NCBI GenBank assembly: GCA_000310025.1
Contig: FN649738.1
Coordinates: 2,416,803 to 2,480,802 of the forward strand
Direction of reading: 5' to 3'
Source of the DNA: Ectocarpus siliculosus
Taxonomy: Eukaryota > Sar > Phaeophyceae > Ectocarpales > Ectocarpaceae
DNA length: 64,000 nt
In this document: piece by piece, positions 11,463-22,490 of the stretch
Numbering within the stretch: position 1 is the first letter of the stretch
Layout: each line of letters starts with the position of its first letter
Position numbers and translations under genes: made by a program
Notes under the pieces: model-generated
What the model saw: only the letters and a program-made list of their open reading frames with translations
What the model was told of the DNA's origin: nothing
The model's database searches: none

Positions 11463-12695
11463 TCATTTGTTGCTTGCCGTAGTCATTTGACCATTGACCA
11501 CGCGTCCCTTTCGAGACGGAGCACCGTTCCTACACCTACTAGAGACACCACCAACATTTGGGAGCTCTTTTCGTTTCTGCCACAAACTCCATAAAAATTT
11601 CTTGCACATCTTATCCCCGTCCTCTAGGGCCTCTTGTGCCCACCATCTATCCCCAATTATCGCGATCGTTTTTTCGCTGTTGTCTAATTTACCAAACTTG
11701 TCCATGTCACACCCTCTCTGTCTCATTTCCTCCTCGAGATCCTCTCTTTCCTTCCTGTACAACTCACACTCCCCAACTATGTGGGGTCTACTCTCCTCCG
11801 ATTTGCCACATGGACATGTGTGTCTATCCTCCTCTTCCTCTCTCCTACGGCTGGTATACCTCTTCCTCCGTTCTGGCAAGTCCAGATCGCCTACTCGAAG
11901 TTGCAATTTCAGCTTTTTCGCATAGTCCATGGGGCCGTCCAAGTACGTCTTCATCCCTATCCCTTCTTTCAACTTCCCGTATATCTCCAAGTGGTCTTCG
12001 CTTCGTACCTTCTTCCGAAGGGTTGCCTCCTCCCTACTCTCTAGCATCTCCTTGACTTTCGTCTTGAACCCCCCGAACCCTTCCGTGTCCAACGTCTCCT
12101 CCTCGTCTCCTATCTCCTTCCAAACCTTCTCTACCACCTTGTCCCATCTGATTCCCTTCTTCCCTGGAGTGGCTTTTCCCCAAGCTGCCTTGTCAACCAT
12201 GGCTGGTAGTTTATCGTCCGACATTCTACTTACCTTGTACTGCCAATTCAACTTCTGCATGTCTCTCTTTGTTTTAAGAGAGTACATTCCCAATTCTGCT
12301 CTCAATACAGTGTTGCTCGTTGTACTTGAACATCCTAGTATTTTCTTGGCCGCTGCCATCTGCACCGTTTCCAGCTGCTTGACGGCCTTTTCGTTACCTT
12401 CCCATACCTCTCCTGCATACTCTAGCTTAGGTACAATCACATTCAAGAGAATACACCTCTTAATCCTAGTGTCTAGGTGTGGGTCCGTAAGGATCTCGTC
12501 CATCTTGCCTATCTGAGCTTTACCCTTCCCGATCAACTTCGCTATATGTGTGCGTCCCATGAGCACTCCTTCGAAATCTCTACTCCCAGGTACGTATACT
12601 TGTCTACTACCGGTAGTTCTTCCTTGTAGCGTTGGGGGGGGGGAATTGGCTAAAAGAAATTCAATCCAAAAGAAATTCAATCCGGCACGTATCAC
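11463..12695 (-). pseudogene. LINE-A: non-LTR retrotransposon RT C-terminal region
   Basis: A 410-codon minus-strand frame. From about residue 35 onward it matches the end of a non-LTR RT polyprotein: VIVPKLEYAGEVWEGN (thumb/connection-like), LRAELGMYSLKT, and a terminal CPC-x8-H-x4-C knuckle (CPCGKSEESRPHIVGEC). The endonuclease and the catalytic RT palm are absent, so the copy is 5'-truncated. The first ~25 codons read through the preceding fragment and are not part of it. The sequence TGTAGCGTTGGGGGG occurs on both sides (from 11,433 and 12,625) and may be the target duplication of a nested insertion. It is absent from the right arm. Confidence 0.8.
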
Positions 12696-13160
12696 GCCAC
12701 TCGGTCCGTCTTTTCTCGTTTGCTTTCTTCCCTCGGCGTCTCGTCCGTCTCCTGCCCCCCTCCCGCCCCATTGGTTGTTGGCTTGTGGTCTCGTTGGAGC
12801 GCTCGTTGTCGGCTGGCCTATTCTTCCTTCTTGTACACCAGGAGGTCATGAACCTCTCAGCTCCCTGCAGCACCGCCGCATGCCAGGGTACTCCCCCCTT
12901 CACCTTCGCGGCTTCCGTCCACTTTAACTTCGGTGCCGTGTCTTTCGGTACCGGGATTCCGAGACAACATGGATCGTTTTTCGCAGATCCGTGGTCGGCC
13001 CCGAATGCCTTCAGGTCGTCGAGCACACACTTCGGCCAGTTCTGTTTCTGTCCCCCCCTGCGTCGCTTCTTCCCCCCCGCCAGTTCGCCGAGCATCAGTC
13101 GTTTTGGGAGCCGCCCGTCCGGCTGCCTTGCCAATGCTCCCGCGAACAGTAGGCGTCGTT
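12661..13160 (-). pseudogene. LINE-B: second non-LTR element C-terminal fragment
   Basis: The minus-strand frame (open 12,661-13,254) contains LMLGELAGGKKRRRGGQKQ, then WPKCVLDDLKAFGAD. This is the R-x-L-x-x-G-E-L...G-x-x-x-x-W-x-D-x-x-x-x-D-L pattern found after the RT domain in many LINEs. It continues to RFMTSWCTRRKNR. Only this terminal piece is present. It appears to be split from its 3' sequence (about 10,844-11,432, no coding content) by LINE-A. The insertion ends near 13,157, where right-arm homology resumes. Confidence 0.6.
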
Positions 13161-13173
13161 GTCGGCGGGCAGC

Positions 13174-13204
13174 CCTCAATAGTGCCGGTTTGGCGCTATT
13201 CAGG
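13174..13204. repeat. Subterminal palindrome
   Basis: CCTCAATAGTGCCGG followed by an imperfect inverse, near the right end of the CAG-ended element. A mirror copy lies near 32,868-32,900. Confidence 0.75.
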
Positions 13205-13299
13205 CCTGTGTCTGTGTCAGGAAAAATTACCGGCACTATACCGGAATTTGGCACTATTCAACCGACACAAAACCGGGGCACCTACTGTACACCCTCTAC

Positions 13300-14668
13300 C
13301 ATCAAGTGGAGGTGAGATATACAGCGCGTATTCCTCTCTACAGCAGTAGTCTACATGTACGTGATGTTTAGGTTTGCACACTGTTGTGCACAAGTCTTAG
13401 ATTGCAATTTGGTGCCCAGATGGTGAAATGGGCTCGAATCTCTTGTGTATTTATCGATGCATGGACACCAGACACACGTGCTGAAAAAATATTCCCCTCC
13501 GGAGCTACTTTTTTCTCTTTTCACGTACGTACATGTACATCACGATCCCTCTAAACAGCTTTTTTCTTGCTAAAGCAAAAAAGCCCCCCTATCGGCGCGC
13601 TCAAAAAAGCGCTATTACAAGGACATACGTAGTCTACCGTCTAAATCGATTGCTGCTGAACCCTAACCGTGAACTCCGCGGCGTGGTAGAGGTACCGTTT
13701 AGGACAGGAAAAGGACGTCCTTCGTAACGAGGTTGTTGCAGTAGTAAATGACGTTAAATGATTAATTTCAAATGGGGATCGATCGAAGCCCTGAATCCAA
13801 AACGCGGTGGCGTGCATGGATTGTTGTGTGGACGCTGCGCTGCGTTGCCTGGACAGCTATGCGTGATGGGATCAACTACTGAACACTCCCAATCAACGCT
13901 GCGCTGCACCATTGATTGGTCTCGCTCGCCGACAGAAGCTTCCCCCTTGGACGGAGGAAGCGGGGGATGCAATGTAAACATGCGACAACGACTGGGTGGG
14001 TGGGTGAAGCAAGGGTGAGGCGGAGCGAGGGGGGGGGGATTCGCCGATAAATTGACGATGTGAGAGAAGCGGAAGGAGCCCAGCCCCTTTAATTGTGGGA
14101 GGTAACCGTGGTCAAGGTCGACGCAACAATATGGCGTATGACACTATGTAGCCGGGCCGATTTGTTCAACCTTGGTTTCTTCACAAGAAGATGGGCCATA
14201 GCTGAAGCAGCGTGGCCCCAGAACGGTATGTAAATGGTCGAAAATCTGGCACCTAGTTGTTGTGATGCGTGTTGACCGCCCGCGGAGCGAGTCAAGGCCG
14301 TGAGCCCCATGCACAATAGTTTTTTTTAGGGTCAGATTTCGGAGACAAAATTGAATTCACCGAGAGGTAAGCTATTCCCGCGAGATATCGGAAGGTTCAA
14401 CGCCACAGGTTTATGGACGAACAAATTGTCCGTGCATAGTACCTCGTGTGATATTGTGCGACAGTTGTTGAATCCCAAGTTAATGCACGTGTCGACGAGT
14501 CAGAATCAAGGACACCCCGTACGAATCGCAGCGGGTAGACGAGTAAACAACCCCACCCGCCGAACGTTCCGCACAAAAACTACAGTACCTACACTTTGTT
14601 TGTATCTCGTGCGTATGATTTTTTTTCTCTTTGCCTGATACCTTTCTAAACTAGTCGCAGGAATTCTC
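13300..14668. other. Arm sequence with no recognised gene
   Basis: No domain is visible. The stretch contains an 8-bp A/T hairpin (GCTTTTTT...AAAAAAGC) near 13,558-13,584 and a G-run near 14,030. The mirror is about 31,411-32,780. Confidence 0.4.
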
Positions 14669-15240
14669 CTAAAAGAACGCCAGGAGTGCCTTCCCTTCAT
14701 CGGCATGTTTGTGAGGGCGCTGCTGCACACGTTCCCTGGAGTACTTAGCCTTTGTCCACGGGCTCGTCTCAAGGGTGAACAGGAGTTTCATTGTGCGCAT
14801 CTCTGCTTTTGTTCCGCGTGTGCCAACGTTAATACATTTCTCTTCATTCCTTGATGGGCAATTTCGACGTTGAATGGCACTATTTGCCCGTACTTTCTCT
14901 CGGACTTGTTCCTTCATGTTCTCTATAGTCAGATCCTTGCCGTAGAACTAGCTGCCCTTGTTCTTGGCACAGTTTGATTATCTCACCATGAGCCCTGAGA
15001 TCTCGTCATTGTTCGGACTGGTAACTTGTGCAATGTGCATCTCTGGTATTCCTTTCACCACTTCGTCGAAATTGGTGTTTGCTTCTACCTTGAACCGATT
15101 CAAAACTTCTTGTGCGTCTTCTCTCTATTCTCCTCGAGTAACGTGATGGTACGAAGTCCTCCCTAGGCATTACTTTGTCTCCCAAACCTGAAGATCCTCT
15201 TCTTCCTCCTCGCTACACGAGCTCTCTGACTTACATTCAT
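14669..15240 (-). pseudogene. Unknown charged protein with stop codon shared by both arms
   Basis: Function not recognised. The minus strand reads an acidic segment (about 15,195-15,235), then a frame containing EVLNRFKVEANT...FDEVVKGIPEMH, an amber TAG near 14,950, then MKEQVREKVRANSAIQRR through KHADEGKALLAFF, ending at 14,669. The same amber codon is in the right arm (31,129-31,131). The frame continues convincingly on both sides of the stop, so this looks like one interrupted gene, perhaps carried by a mobile element. Confidence 0.4.
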
Positions 15241-15248
15241 CACTAGAG

Positions 15249-15655
15249 ATGTTGGGTGATAGGAGCTCCTTATGTTTGTTCCCTCTTGTAAGCACTTATC
15301 TCGCCTTGGTGTGTCCTTTTCGTTTTCACATGTTTCCCTGCTTGCAGGAAACCGTTAGCCGGTTGGTCAGAGACGCCAACGCCCATATTGTGCAATTACT
15401 TGACGCGCACTCCGGAAAACCCTTGGCCCGGTTGGCGTGCTGGACCCCACTGGCATAGCCAGACTACAACCTCTGCACGGCTAGCCAGACGTCAATGTTT
15501 CCAACGGTGAGAGTGGCCTGTACGATGAAAAGCGAGCTTGGCCTGATGCGCGTTGGTTTTACATATCTAAGCTCTCCAAGGTTGAATGGGTGATAGCAGC
15601 TCCTTATGCATGTTCTCTTACGGTTTTACAATACGGAGCTTGCGTTGGGAGCTGC
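15249..15655 (+). repeat. Half of a local palindrome abutting an assembly gap
   Basis: This matches one side of the right-arm hairpin at 30,096-30,772. It contains two direct copies of a GGGTGATAGnAGCTCCTTATG motif (15,256 and 15,592). The gap falls where the second half should start, so the hairpin centre was probably not resolved. Confidence 0.7.
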
Positions 15656-15755
15656 NNNNNNNNNNNNNNNNNNNNNNNNNNNNNNNNNNNNNNNNNNNNN
15701 NNNNNNNNNNNNNNNNNNNNNNNNNNNNNNNNNNNNNNNNNNNNNNNNNNNNNNN
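15656..15755. other. Assembly gap (100 N)
   Basis: A run of exactly 100 N, a conventional gap of unknown size. Confidence 1.
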
Positions 15756-15954
15756 TGTGTAGCATATCATTCCTAGACTTGTCGGATGTTGCTTCGTGAA
15801 CGAAAGGGAACAAAAAACAAAAGGTAAGGGCGTGTGCATCTGAGAAAAATCAGAAAAGAGGGCTCCGAAAAACAAAACGCACTGTCGAGATTCCTCTCAT
15901 AAAAAACAAAAGCAGATTAGCTCCTTGTCCTGCTGAAAAACTCACCGACACAAT

Positions 15955-16360
15955 TTGTTTTCGAGTGGAAAGCACGGTGGCCGACGCCCGATTCCAAACT
16001 AGCGGAGCTGAAGTACCTAGGTTCGAATCCGCATTCCGCAGCCGCGAGAGCCAGGCTCACTCGTGAACCAATGCTGTCTAGGAACGTCCAACAACCACCC
16101 AAATGCAGTGCTTCATTGGAAGAACGTGTACAACATTCTGGCTTGAAATCACGCACTCTTTCACCGGCTCACAGCAACGTCCGAGAGCGCACCGGACTCA
16201 GGCGGCCCCGACCAAGGTTTTAGGAGTGGAAATGTTTCACACCCACCCGACCAGTACCTTCGATTGCGTGGAGTGTTTCCACCTAGACGTACAAAACTTG
16301 GGGCTTAATTCCGTTTAACACCAAAAAAGGTCAATTCGAAATCAAAGGAGGAAGAAAATG
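15955..16360 (+). repeat. Dispersed repeat R1, copy c
   Basis: R1 core with GGTTCGAATCC at 16,020-16,030. It pairs with the inverted copy at 29,340-29,755. Confidence 0.85.
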
Positions 16361-16379
16361 ACCTCTAGTAACCACCGTC

Positions 16380-17160
16380 TTCATTAGCATCTGCTGTGGC
16401 TGTTGAAAACCTCATGGGATTCATACCGAAAACATTGCTATCTAGTAGGGGCCACGTCTGCCCAACGCACGGCCAACAGCGTCGTTACATCCCAGAGCTG
16501 CTAACCTTTGATACAGGGCACTACTCGCTGTTGCTCAGTGGTGACCCTTGTGCTTCCTGTGCAGGTGGCAACCCGAACTGACTCAAACATACCCCATTTC
16601 GGCAACCCTCACCTCTCGGAAAGCCCGACGAGTCAATGTTCGAGGTCGGCTGCTTCTTCCACCGAAGACTACCAAAGACCAGTGGAATATCTAGAACAAT
16701 GTCGTCAGCTGCTGGTATATCAAAGGGGTGAAAGTTTCGAGTCTTGCCGCGACATGTGCGCGAACACGGCGACCACTCGTACTGCCCCGCCCCGCACACC
16801 ACACGCCGCATTGATGTTGGTGCTCCCACCCAACGGCCACAGCACAATGGTACAGCTTGCTATTGCTGCCCTTCACTCGATGATCGGACACCGTTGTCAG
16901 CTCGCGAGAAGAGGACAGCCTCAGCTGCCGCCAGCAGATCAGCTGTATTGGCGGAGGAGCCCCCTTTGAGGAAGCACCTCCGTCAAGGTTGATGGACCAG
17001 CGGAGGCGACCTGCTGCTGCGAACCAACTTTTGGCTGGAACGCGGACATGACGAGGCGTGTGTCATGAGGGGCGGGGCAGAACGATTGGCCGTCCTGTTC
17101 GCGCGCATGTCGCGGTTACACACTCTGATTTGCTCGAGGCAAGGATTCACACCCCTCTAG
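16380..17160 (-). repeat. R1 long tail with recurring WSPCS-type motif
   Basis: The tail reappears at 28,850-29,300 and, more diverged, at 47,270-48,020. On the minus strand 16,521-16,847 reads VVCGAGQYEWSPCSRTCRGK, which resembles the start of a thrombospondin type-1 repeat. A diverged second copy of the motif lies on the plus strand near 17,076-17,130. No complete domain or gene is supported. The left arm of the palindrome ends inside this segment. Confidence 0.5.
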
Positions 17161-17584
17161 CTACCCACAGCCGATAGCAGAATTTTCTGGAGGTTTCACC
17201 GGTCTTTAGTGGTCCGCGAAGCAAGAAGGAGAAACCTCAGAATATTTGTTTGTGGTGCTTGCTGACATTTAGGTATTGACAACAAGAGTGTACATGCTTG
17301 TGTCTGCTCGGTTTGCCGCCTGCATGGTCCACAGCAGGGCTGCCGCCGTACAAAACGCGGCATGCCTTGCACGATGGGTCTACAGAATACGTGATGTTTT
17401 AACGTGCTAGTGTAGATGAATGTTTAGACTAGCCGGCTGGAGGATGAACGCCGCTTGCTTTTTGCCGATATTGTTTGCTCGAATCGGGACACCTCTATAT
17501 GGTACCCTTGAAACGAACGATCGACAGATGAACCAAGACGAAGCAGACCTCTATACTGTACCCTAGTTAGACGATGTGTGAGAC

Positions 17585-18480
17585 ACCTCCCGAGGCCTCA
17601 TGACACCTCATGACGCCTCATGACATCCCACGACGCCTCATGACACCCCGCGACGCCTCATGACACCTCATGACACCTCATGACACCTCATGACACCCCG
17701 TGAGGCCTAATAACAACGAAAAAGGCCCCATGACGCCCATGACGCCTCATGACACCCAACAATGCGTTATCACACATCATAACACCTCATGACTCCCCAC
17801 GACGCCTCATGGTACCCCACGACGCTCATGACACCCCACGGCGTCTCATGACACCCCATGACGCCTCACTACACCCCGTGAGGCGTCGTCACACATCATG
17901 ACACATCATGACATCCCACGGGGCCTAATCACACCCACAACGCCTCATGACACTCACGACGCCTCATGACACCTCATGACACCCTGTGAGGCCTAATAGC
18001 AACGAACGAGGCCCCATGGCGCCCATGACGCCTCATGACACCCAACAATGCGTCATCACACATCATAACACCTCATGACTCCCCACGACGCCTCATGGTA
18101 CCCCACGACGCTCATAACACCCCACGACGCCTCATGACGCCTCATGACACCCAATAAGGCCCAATAGCAACCCACGAGGCCTCACGGCGCCTCATGACAC
18201 CCCATGACGCCTCATGATACCCGACGACGCCTCATAACACTCACGACGCCTTATGACATCCCACGGGGCCTCATCACACCCACAACGCCTCATGCTACCC
18301 CACGACGCCTCATGACACTCACGACGCCTCATGACGCCTCATTAAGCCACATGATGCCTCACGATGCCTCATGACACCTCATGATGCCTCATGACACCCT
18401 ACAACGCCTCATGACGCCTCATGACGCCTCATGACGCCTCATGGCGCGTCATCACGCCTCATGACACCTCCACACTATAC
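17585..18480. repeat. 10-bp satellite (CCTCATGACR) with higher-order period
   Basis: About 900 bp of variants of ACGCCTCATG and ACACCTCATG. Longer segments recur: GCCCCATG-nCGCCCATGACG starts at 17,725 and at 18,011, a 286-bp higher-order period including the distinctive CACCCAACAATGCGT variant. No gene lies inside. Confidence 0.95.
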
Positions 18481-18714
18481 TCCAAACGGAATTGGTAGAA
18501 GGGATGCCTCTTTCGTGCATCCATTCGGATGAAGTCAGGCCAAGAAAAATAGAAGTCGAATCGAAGGATCTTAGCCCTACGGCAAAGTCATGGTACCACA
18601 TACATAGTGCGCTTAATTGAGGAATCTACAGTTGACACAGTAACGAATGACACATGAGACAAAACAACACAACGCTCCACCAACAAGCAACTAACGGAGA
18701 TGCTGATATAGGCA

Positions 18715-19135
18715 GGGTTCGAGTAGAAAGTAACGTGGCCGACGCCCGGCTCCAAACTAGCGGAGCTGAAGTATATAGGTTCGAATCCGCATGTCGCAGT
18801 CGCGGGAGCGAGGCTCACTCGTGAACCAATGCTGCCAGAGGAACTCCCAGCAACCACCCAAACGCAGTGCTTGCATTGGAAGAGCGTGTGCACCGTTCTG
18901 GCTTCAAATCACGCGCTCTCCAATGCCTAACAGCGTCTGAGAGCGCACCGGCGTCAGGCGGCCCGACAAAGGTTTTAGGAGTGACAGGTTTCACACTCGC
19001 CTGGCCAGCGCTTTTGATTTGCGTGGAAAGGGAGTCCCTACTGTTTCCACCTAGACGTACCAAGGAACGGGCACGGGCACCCTACACTTGGAAGGTGACT
19101 TGATGCCCACTTCCGTTTCACACGAGAACAAGTCA
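18715..19135 (+). repeat. Dispersed repeat R1, copy d (spacer)
   Basis: R1 core with GGTTCGAATCC at 18,778-18,788. It lies in the spacer between the palindrome arms, so R1 spread independently of the arm duplication. Confidence 0.85.
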
Positions 19136-19585
19136 AAATGGAAGGTTTTCGACTCAATTCCACGTGTGTGTGTGATGGCGCTCCCGCCGCACATCATATG
19201 TTTTCTCTGCGTAGAAAATCACGGTCTAGGCATGATTCGAACCTACTTTGGTATGCGGCAGAGCAAGTCGCGCAAACATTACACCAGATAACTCTTTTTA
19301 CCTCGATACGGTATGCTAACCGTTCTAAGTAAATGATAAGTCGCAAATAATAAATACCAAGAGAGCCCGGCTGATTCCGCTTTTTGTATGTTCTGGTCTG
19401 TCGAACGCACCACCGGTGAGCTCGGGCTGTGGCACATACATACACGTCTGTTTTCACTACATAAATTACAGTAGGGGGCCCGCGGTAAGGCCGCATAGTG
19501 CCACGAGAATAAACCGGTCTTATTGAGGGCACCCGGCCTTACTGAGAATCGGCCCTGTATAAGGCCTTACTGAGGATCTGTATTT

Positions 19586-19617
19586 CCTCAATAAGGCCGG
19601 TACCGGTCTTATTGAGG
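19586..19617. repeat. Subterminal palindrome
   Basis: CCTCAATAAGGCCGG, then TACC, then GGTCTTATTGAGG. The outer CCTCAATA/TATTGAGG frame is shared with the AATAGTGCC palindromes at 9,555 and 13,174. Confidence 0.85.
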
Positions 19618-20194
19618 TCCCGTGCGCCTTCACTAGGTCAAACGAAGCGGACGACGCAGTTTGAACCGATGCTTTGCAATCACATTCTTTTCATGCTTCC
19701 CATCCAACCGTTCTTCGTCTCTCAGGTAAGAAATCAAAAATGAAATGGTGTGACAAAGAAACAGTCTGCTAAAAAACTAGACATCAGGCAGATCCCCACG
19801 TTCCGCAGAAAAATAAAAGGAAACAAGTCCGTTCGCATTTATGTAGGCGAACACCTGACGCAGGGAAAACAGTTCAAGCGAGAAATGCATTCAACGGCTC
19901 AAGCCGGCACGCGGTAGTCTGGACCTCGGTCCAAACGTACGCCCCCCCTCAAGAACGAAAAGGCAAATTCCCATCAAGTCGTACACCCCTCGCTGTTTTG
20001 CAACCCCAAAGTAACAACCGATCAGAACACAGCAGCACCATGCATTTGTTCCTGACATACATTCCGAGAACCGATTGAAACAGCATATGTAAGGGCACAG
20101 ACCACCCATTCCTGACAAAACCTCCTGAAAAAAACGATACCACCAACGACACAGCAAACGCTACCAAGATTAAGATCCCATGTGCTCATCACAT

Positions 20195-20467
20195 CTATAA
20201 ATATTCCCTCGAGTCCACCTGCCGCGTGGGCAGTGCGGCATGCGCCGCGATCATCGCCATTTTAGCCCTCTGCAGATAGATAGCGGCCTCAGCATTGCCG
20301 CTGTCTTTCGCAGCCTTCTCCAGAGCGCCGAAGTGCGCCGAGACCGTGGCGCGCAGGAGAGAGGGTGTAATATGCGGCGAAACCAGCGTCGCTTCTACGG
20401 ATACCGGCCTTATTGGGGGCAGGCTGGGGGCCATAACCGGCCTTATAGAGGGCAAAGTCTGTGCCAA
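20195..20467 (-). pseudogene. Possible transposase C-terminal remnant
   Basis: A 90-codon minus-strand frame inside the 1.07-kb element. It ends ALEKAAKDSGNAEAAIYLQR, then AHAALPTRQVDSREYL and a stop. This helical, Ala-rich tail resembles, from memory, C-terminal tails of transposase-like proteins in stramenopiles. The N-terminal part is read from the CCGGCCTTAT repeats (SIRPV/PIRPV) and is not real protein sequence. Confidence 0.3.
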
Positions 20468-20599
20468 GCGATTTCACCGGCCTTACATCGGGCAGGCGGC
20501 CTCATTCAAGCGGCCTTACTGCGGACCCCCTACTGTACTACTAAAACTGTTTTTCCGTCCCTCTGCCTGCACGCAACAGGTCGTGACACTATTGGGAAC

Positions 20600-21295
20600 C
20601 CATGTGGGCCGTCCCATGGGACACGTGGGATGTCCCAACTGTCCCATGGGACGGCCCATACGGACGCGTGGGACACGTGGGACGCCCCATGGGACACCAA
20701 ATCTAGAAGTTGGGACGCGTGGGACGCCCCATGGCACCACGCTAAGGACGTCCCACGCGGCGCCCGATAACGGGCGTGGGACGGCCCAGTCAGACTCCCC
20801 TACGGTGTCCCACTGGCGTTCGTAATCCTAAATAGCTATTAGCTAGGATTGAGATAGAGAATACGATGCATGAATAGCGAGTTTGATTGTTAAGACGCTA
20901 ACTGCGATGTTTTGTTGTTGAAACAGGGATGTGGGCGTGCAATGGGCCAGGCGTCCCATAAGATGCTCGACGAGTAACATTAGACGCCCCATGGGACACG
21001 TTGGATGCCCCTAGCTGTCCCAAGGGGCACGTGGGGCGTCCACTTGCCGTCCCATGGGACACGTGGGACGTCCACTTGCTGTCCCATGGGACACGTGGGA
21101 CGTCCGAATCTGTCCCATGGGACAGGAATTGGACGCCCCGGACATCCGGTCGGACGCCTGGGACGGCCCACTCGCGCCAACATGCCTAATCAACGCGTCC
21201 CACGGCGTCCCAGTAAGTGACCCGACATGCGCAGCTTGGATCCTCTTCCTACCTAAGGCTTTTCTGCCCACGGCGAAGGGAAGTCCCACGCTGTA
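20600..21295. repeat. CCCATGGGAC-rich satellite, left block
   Basis: Repeats of GTCCCATGGGACACGTGGGA and variants fill 20,600-20,790 and 20,940-21,230, with about 150 bp of unrelated AT-richer sequence between. The unit is built from nested short palindromes (CCCATGGG, CACGTG). The terminal piece CCCATGTGGGC near 20,600 recurs inverted at the far edge of the right block (about 28,240). Confidence 0.9.
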
Positions 21296-21321
21296 AGTGG
21301 ACCCCAATGGGCCCCTCGTCC

Positions 21322-21700
21322 TTATCCGACGTTTTTCTCCACCAAAGGGTTAAGCCTATAATGACGCGAGGCCAGCGGTTTCGTGCCCGGGGGCACTTCC
21401 ATACGAAACATTTTCACTGAACAACAACCGAAATCGGACGGCGACCGCAAAAACACGTCGGGAAAGTCACATAGCACATCCACCAAGCTGTCAATGGCTT
21501 CCGGCGTCCAACCCAAGTCATGTAAATCAAGCGTGACAAGGGCAGATGTGCAGGAAAGCGTTTCCACAAATCGCGAAAACCGACTCGCTGCGCTTCCGGA
21601 AGGCGTTCCAACAATTCCGGCCGCGGCGGTTTCGGCGTCAATGAGGCCGCGGGAGAGCCCGAGATCTCCGGATCTGCAACCGGGATGTTGGAATGCAATG
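21322..21700 (-). pseudogene. Protease-RT linker and RT N-terminus (Ty3/gypsy)
   Basis: The minus frame 21,322-21,567 contains LHDLGWTPEAIDSLVDVLCD, FPDVFLRSPSDFG, then FRMEVPPGTKPLASRHYRLN. This is the hallmark entry to a Ty3/gypsy RT (VPPGT...SRxYRLNP). The overlapping frame 21,414-21,698 carries the preceding linker. The RT catalytic palm is absent because the element ends here. Confidence 0.85.
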
Positions 21701-21713
21701 TATTCTCGCGGGA

Positions 21714-22490
21714 CGGCTACCCAGCCTCGGAATGGGCTGGCGGCGTAGGGTCACCCAACCCAACACCCTCGGCCGTCCGCTGCGTAGGATCAATCGACGC
21801 AGGCGGAATCTGCACAAGTGGAGCAGTCACCACTCCAAGCACGTCACCACGCTCCAACTCGGTGCATCCGGTCGGAGGGGTGTGTTGAGGCCCGCCCGAA
21901 ACAAACGCGTCCGACGCCGAAAGAGCGCCATGTTTTGGTAAAAACGTGACAAGAAAGTTGCCGGTGAGGGCGGGAGTGCCGGACGTGCGAACAAGGTTCA
22001 ACCTCGTCAACGTGGGTTTGTCGGAAAGGGAGACACCCTTCCTGCCGGCGTACCGCAGGAAGTATTTTGTCCCGGGGGCGGAGGGTCCAGTGACACACGC
22101 GGAAGCTCCCGCCGCAAAATCCGACGACAGAGAAAGTTTCTCCATAAATACATCCACTAGCAGACCGCGTGGGCAAAGTAGTGGACAAACGAGAGATAAA
22201 ACGCATCCAACTATCACGTCCGAGAAGAAGGGCGTGACCCATGGCGGCAGCGCGGGCGACATATTGCCTACACCGCGAAAGAGGCGGTGGCGCTATCGCC
22301 GTAAAAAAACTGAATGGACAACCGCAAGGAGGAGGTGGTTTCAAGGGCAGAGCCAGAGCCAAAACCACCCCACTGACGAACAGGCACCGAACGACGAGTG
22401 TGAACAAATGCAGCTCCTGACGCCTCCATGACTTCGAGAAAAGCATTGCTAATGAAAACAGCCTGAGTCCACAAGCGCTACACCACTGTA
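21714..22490 (-). pseudogene. Aspartic protease and downstream linker of gypsy element
   Basis: The catalytic motif ALVDSG is encoded at about 22,461-22,478, interrupted just after by a frameshift. The frame 22,268-22,474 continues AVFISNAFLEVMEASGAAF, then RQWGGFGSGSALETTSS. The next frame has HALLLGRDSWMRF, the usual protease C-terminal LLGRDxW block. The linker TGNFLVTFLPKHG...LERGDVLGVV follows to about 21,717. At least two frame changes make it non-functional. Confidence 0.7.

Larger units (their letters stand above)
9395..13287. mobile_element. Candidate CAG-ended element with AATAGTGCC palindromes (left-arm copy)
   Basis: The right end is well defined: ...GGGGCACCTACTG at 13,275-13,287 followed by TA. 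It mirrors 32,782 onward, which starts CAGTAGGTGCCCC. The left end is uncertain: TATACAGTA lies near 9,394-9,401 and its inverted repeat is poor. Palindromes of the type AATAGTGCCG/CGGCACTATT sit just inside both ends (9,510-9,586 and 13,174-13,260). The element is present in both arms, so it predates their duplication. The LINE fragments at 10,844-13,157 inserted into the left copy later. No intact transposase was recognised. Confidence 0.45.
1..16828 (+). repeat. Left arm of giant inverted repeat
   Basis: Reading this arm forward gives the reverse complement of 28,850-46,812. Anchor pairs seen directly: 1-14 with 46,799-46,812; the frame at 2,885-3,085, whose 66-residue translation is identical to that at 42,734-42,934; 14,669-14,917 with 31,162-31,410; and 16,508-16,820 with 28,855-29,172. 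Offsets change in steps where one arm carries an insertion. Homology to the other arm stops around 16,822-16,828. The arm begins at the first base of the window, so its true outer end is unknown. Confidence 0.95.
19469..20535. mobile_element. CAG...CTG DNA transposon with AAGGCCGG subterminal repeats
   Basis: The element is 1,067 bp and flanked by TA (19,467-19,468 and 20,536-20,537). Its 26-bp terminal inverted repeats start CAGTAGGGGG and differ at two positions. Arrays of TAAGGCCGG/CCGGCCTTAT lie inside both ends (19,480-19,620 and 20,395-20,520), including a 32-bp palindrome at 19,586-19,617. CAG ends plus TA flanks fit pogo/Tigger. It is too short for a full transposase, so it is probably non-autonomous. 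Confidence 0.85.

Noticed and set aside
17585-18480. Possible CRISPR-like array
   Set aside because: The repeat is a short 10-bp satellite without unique spacers, and the DNA is eukaryotic.
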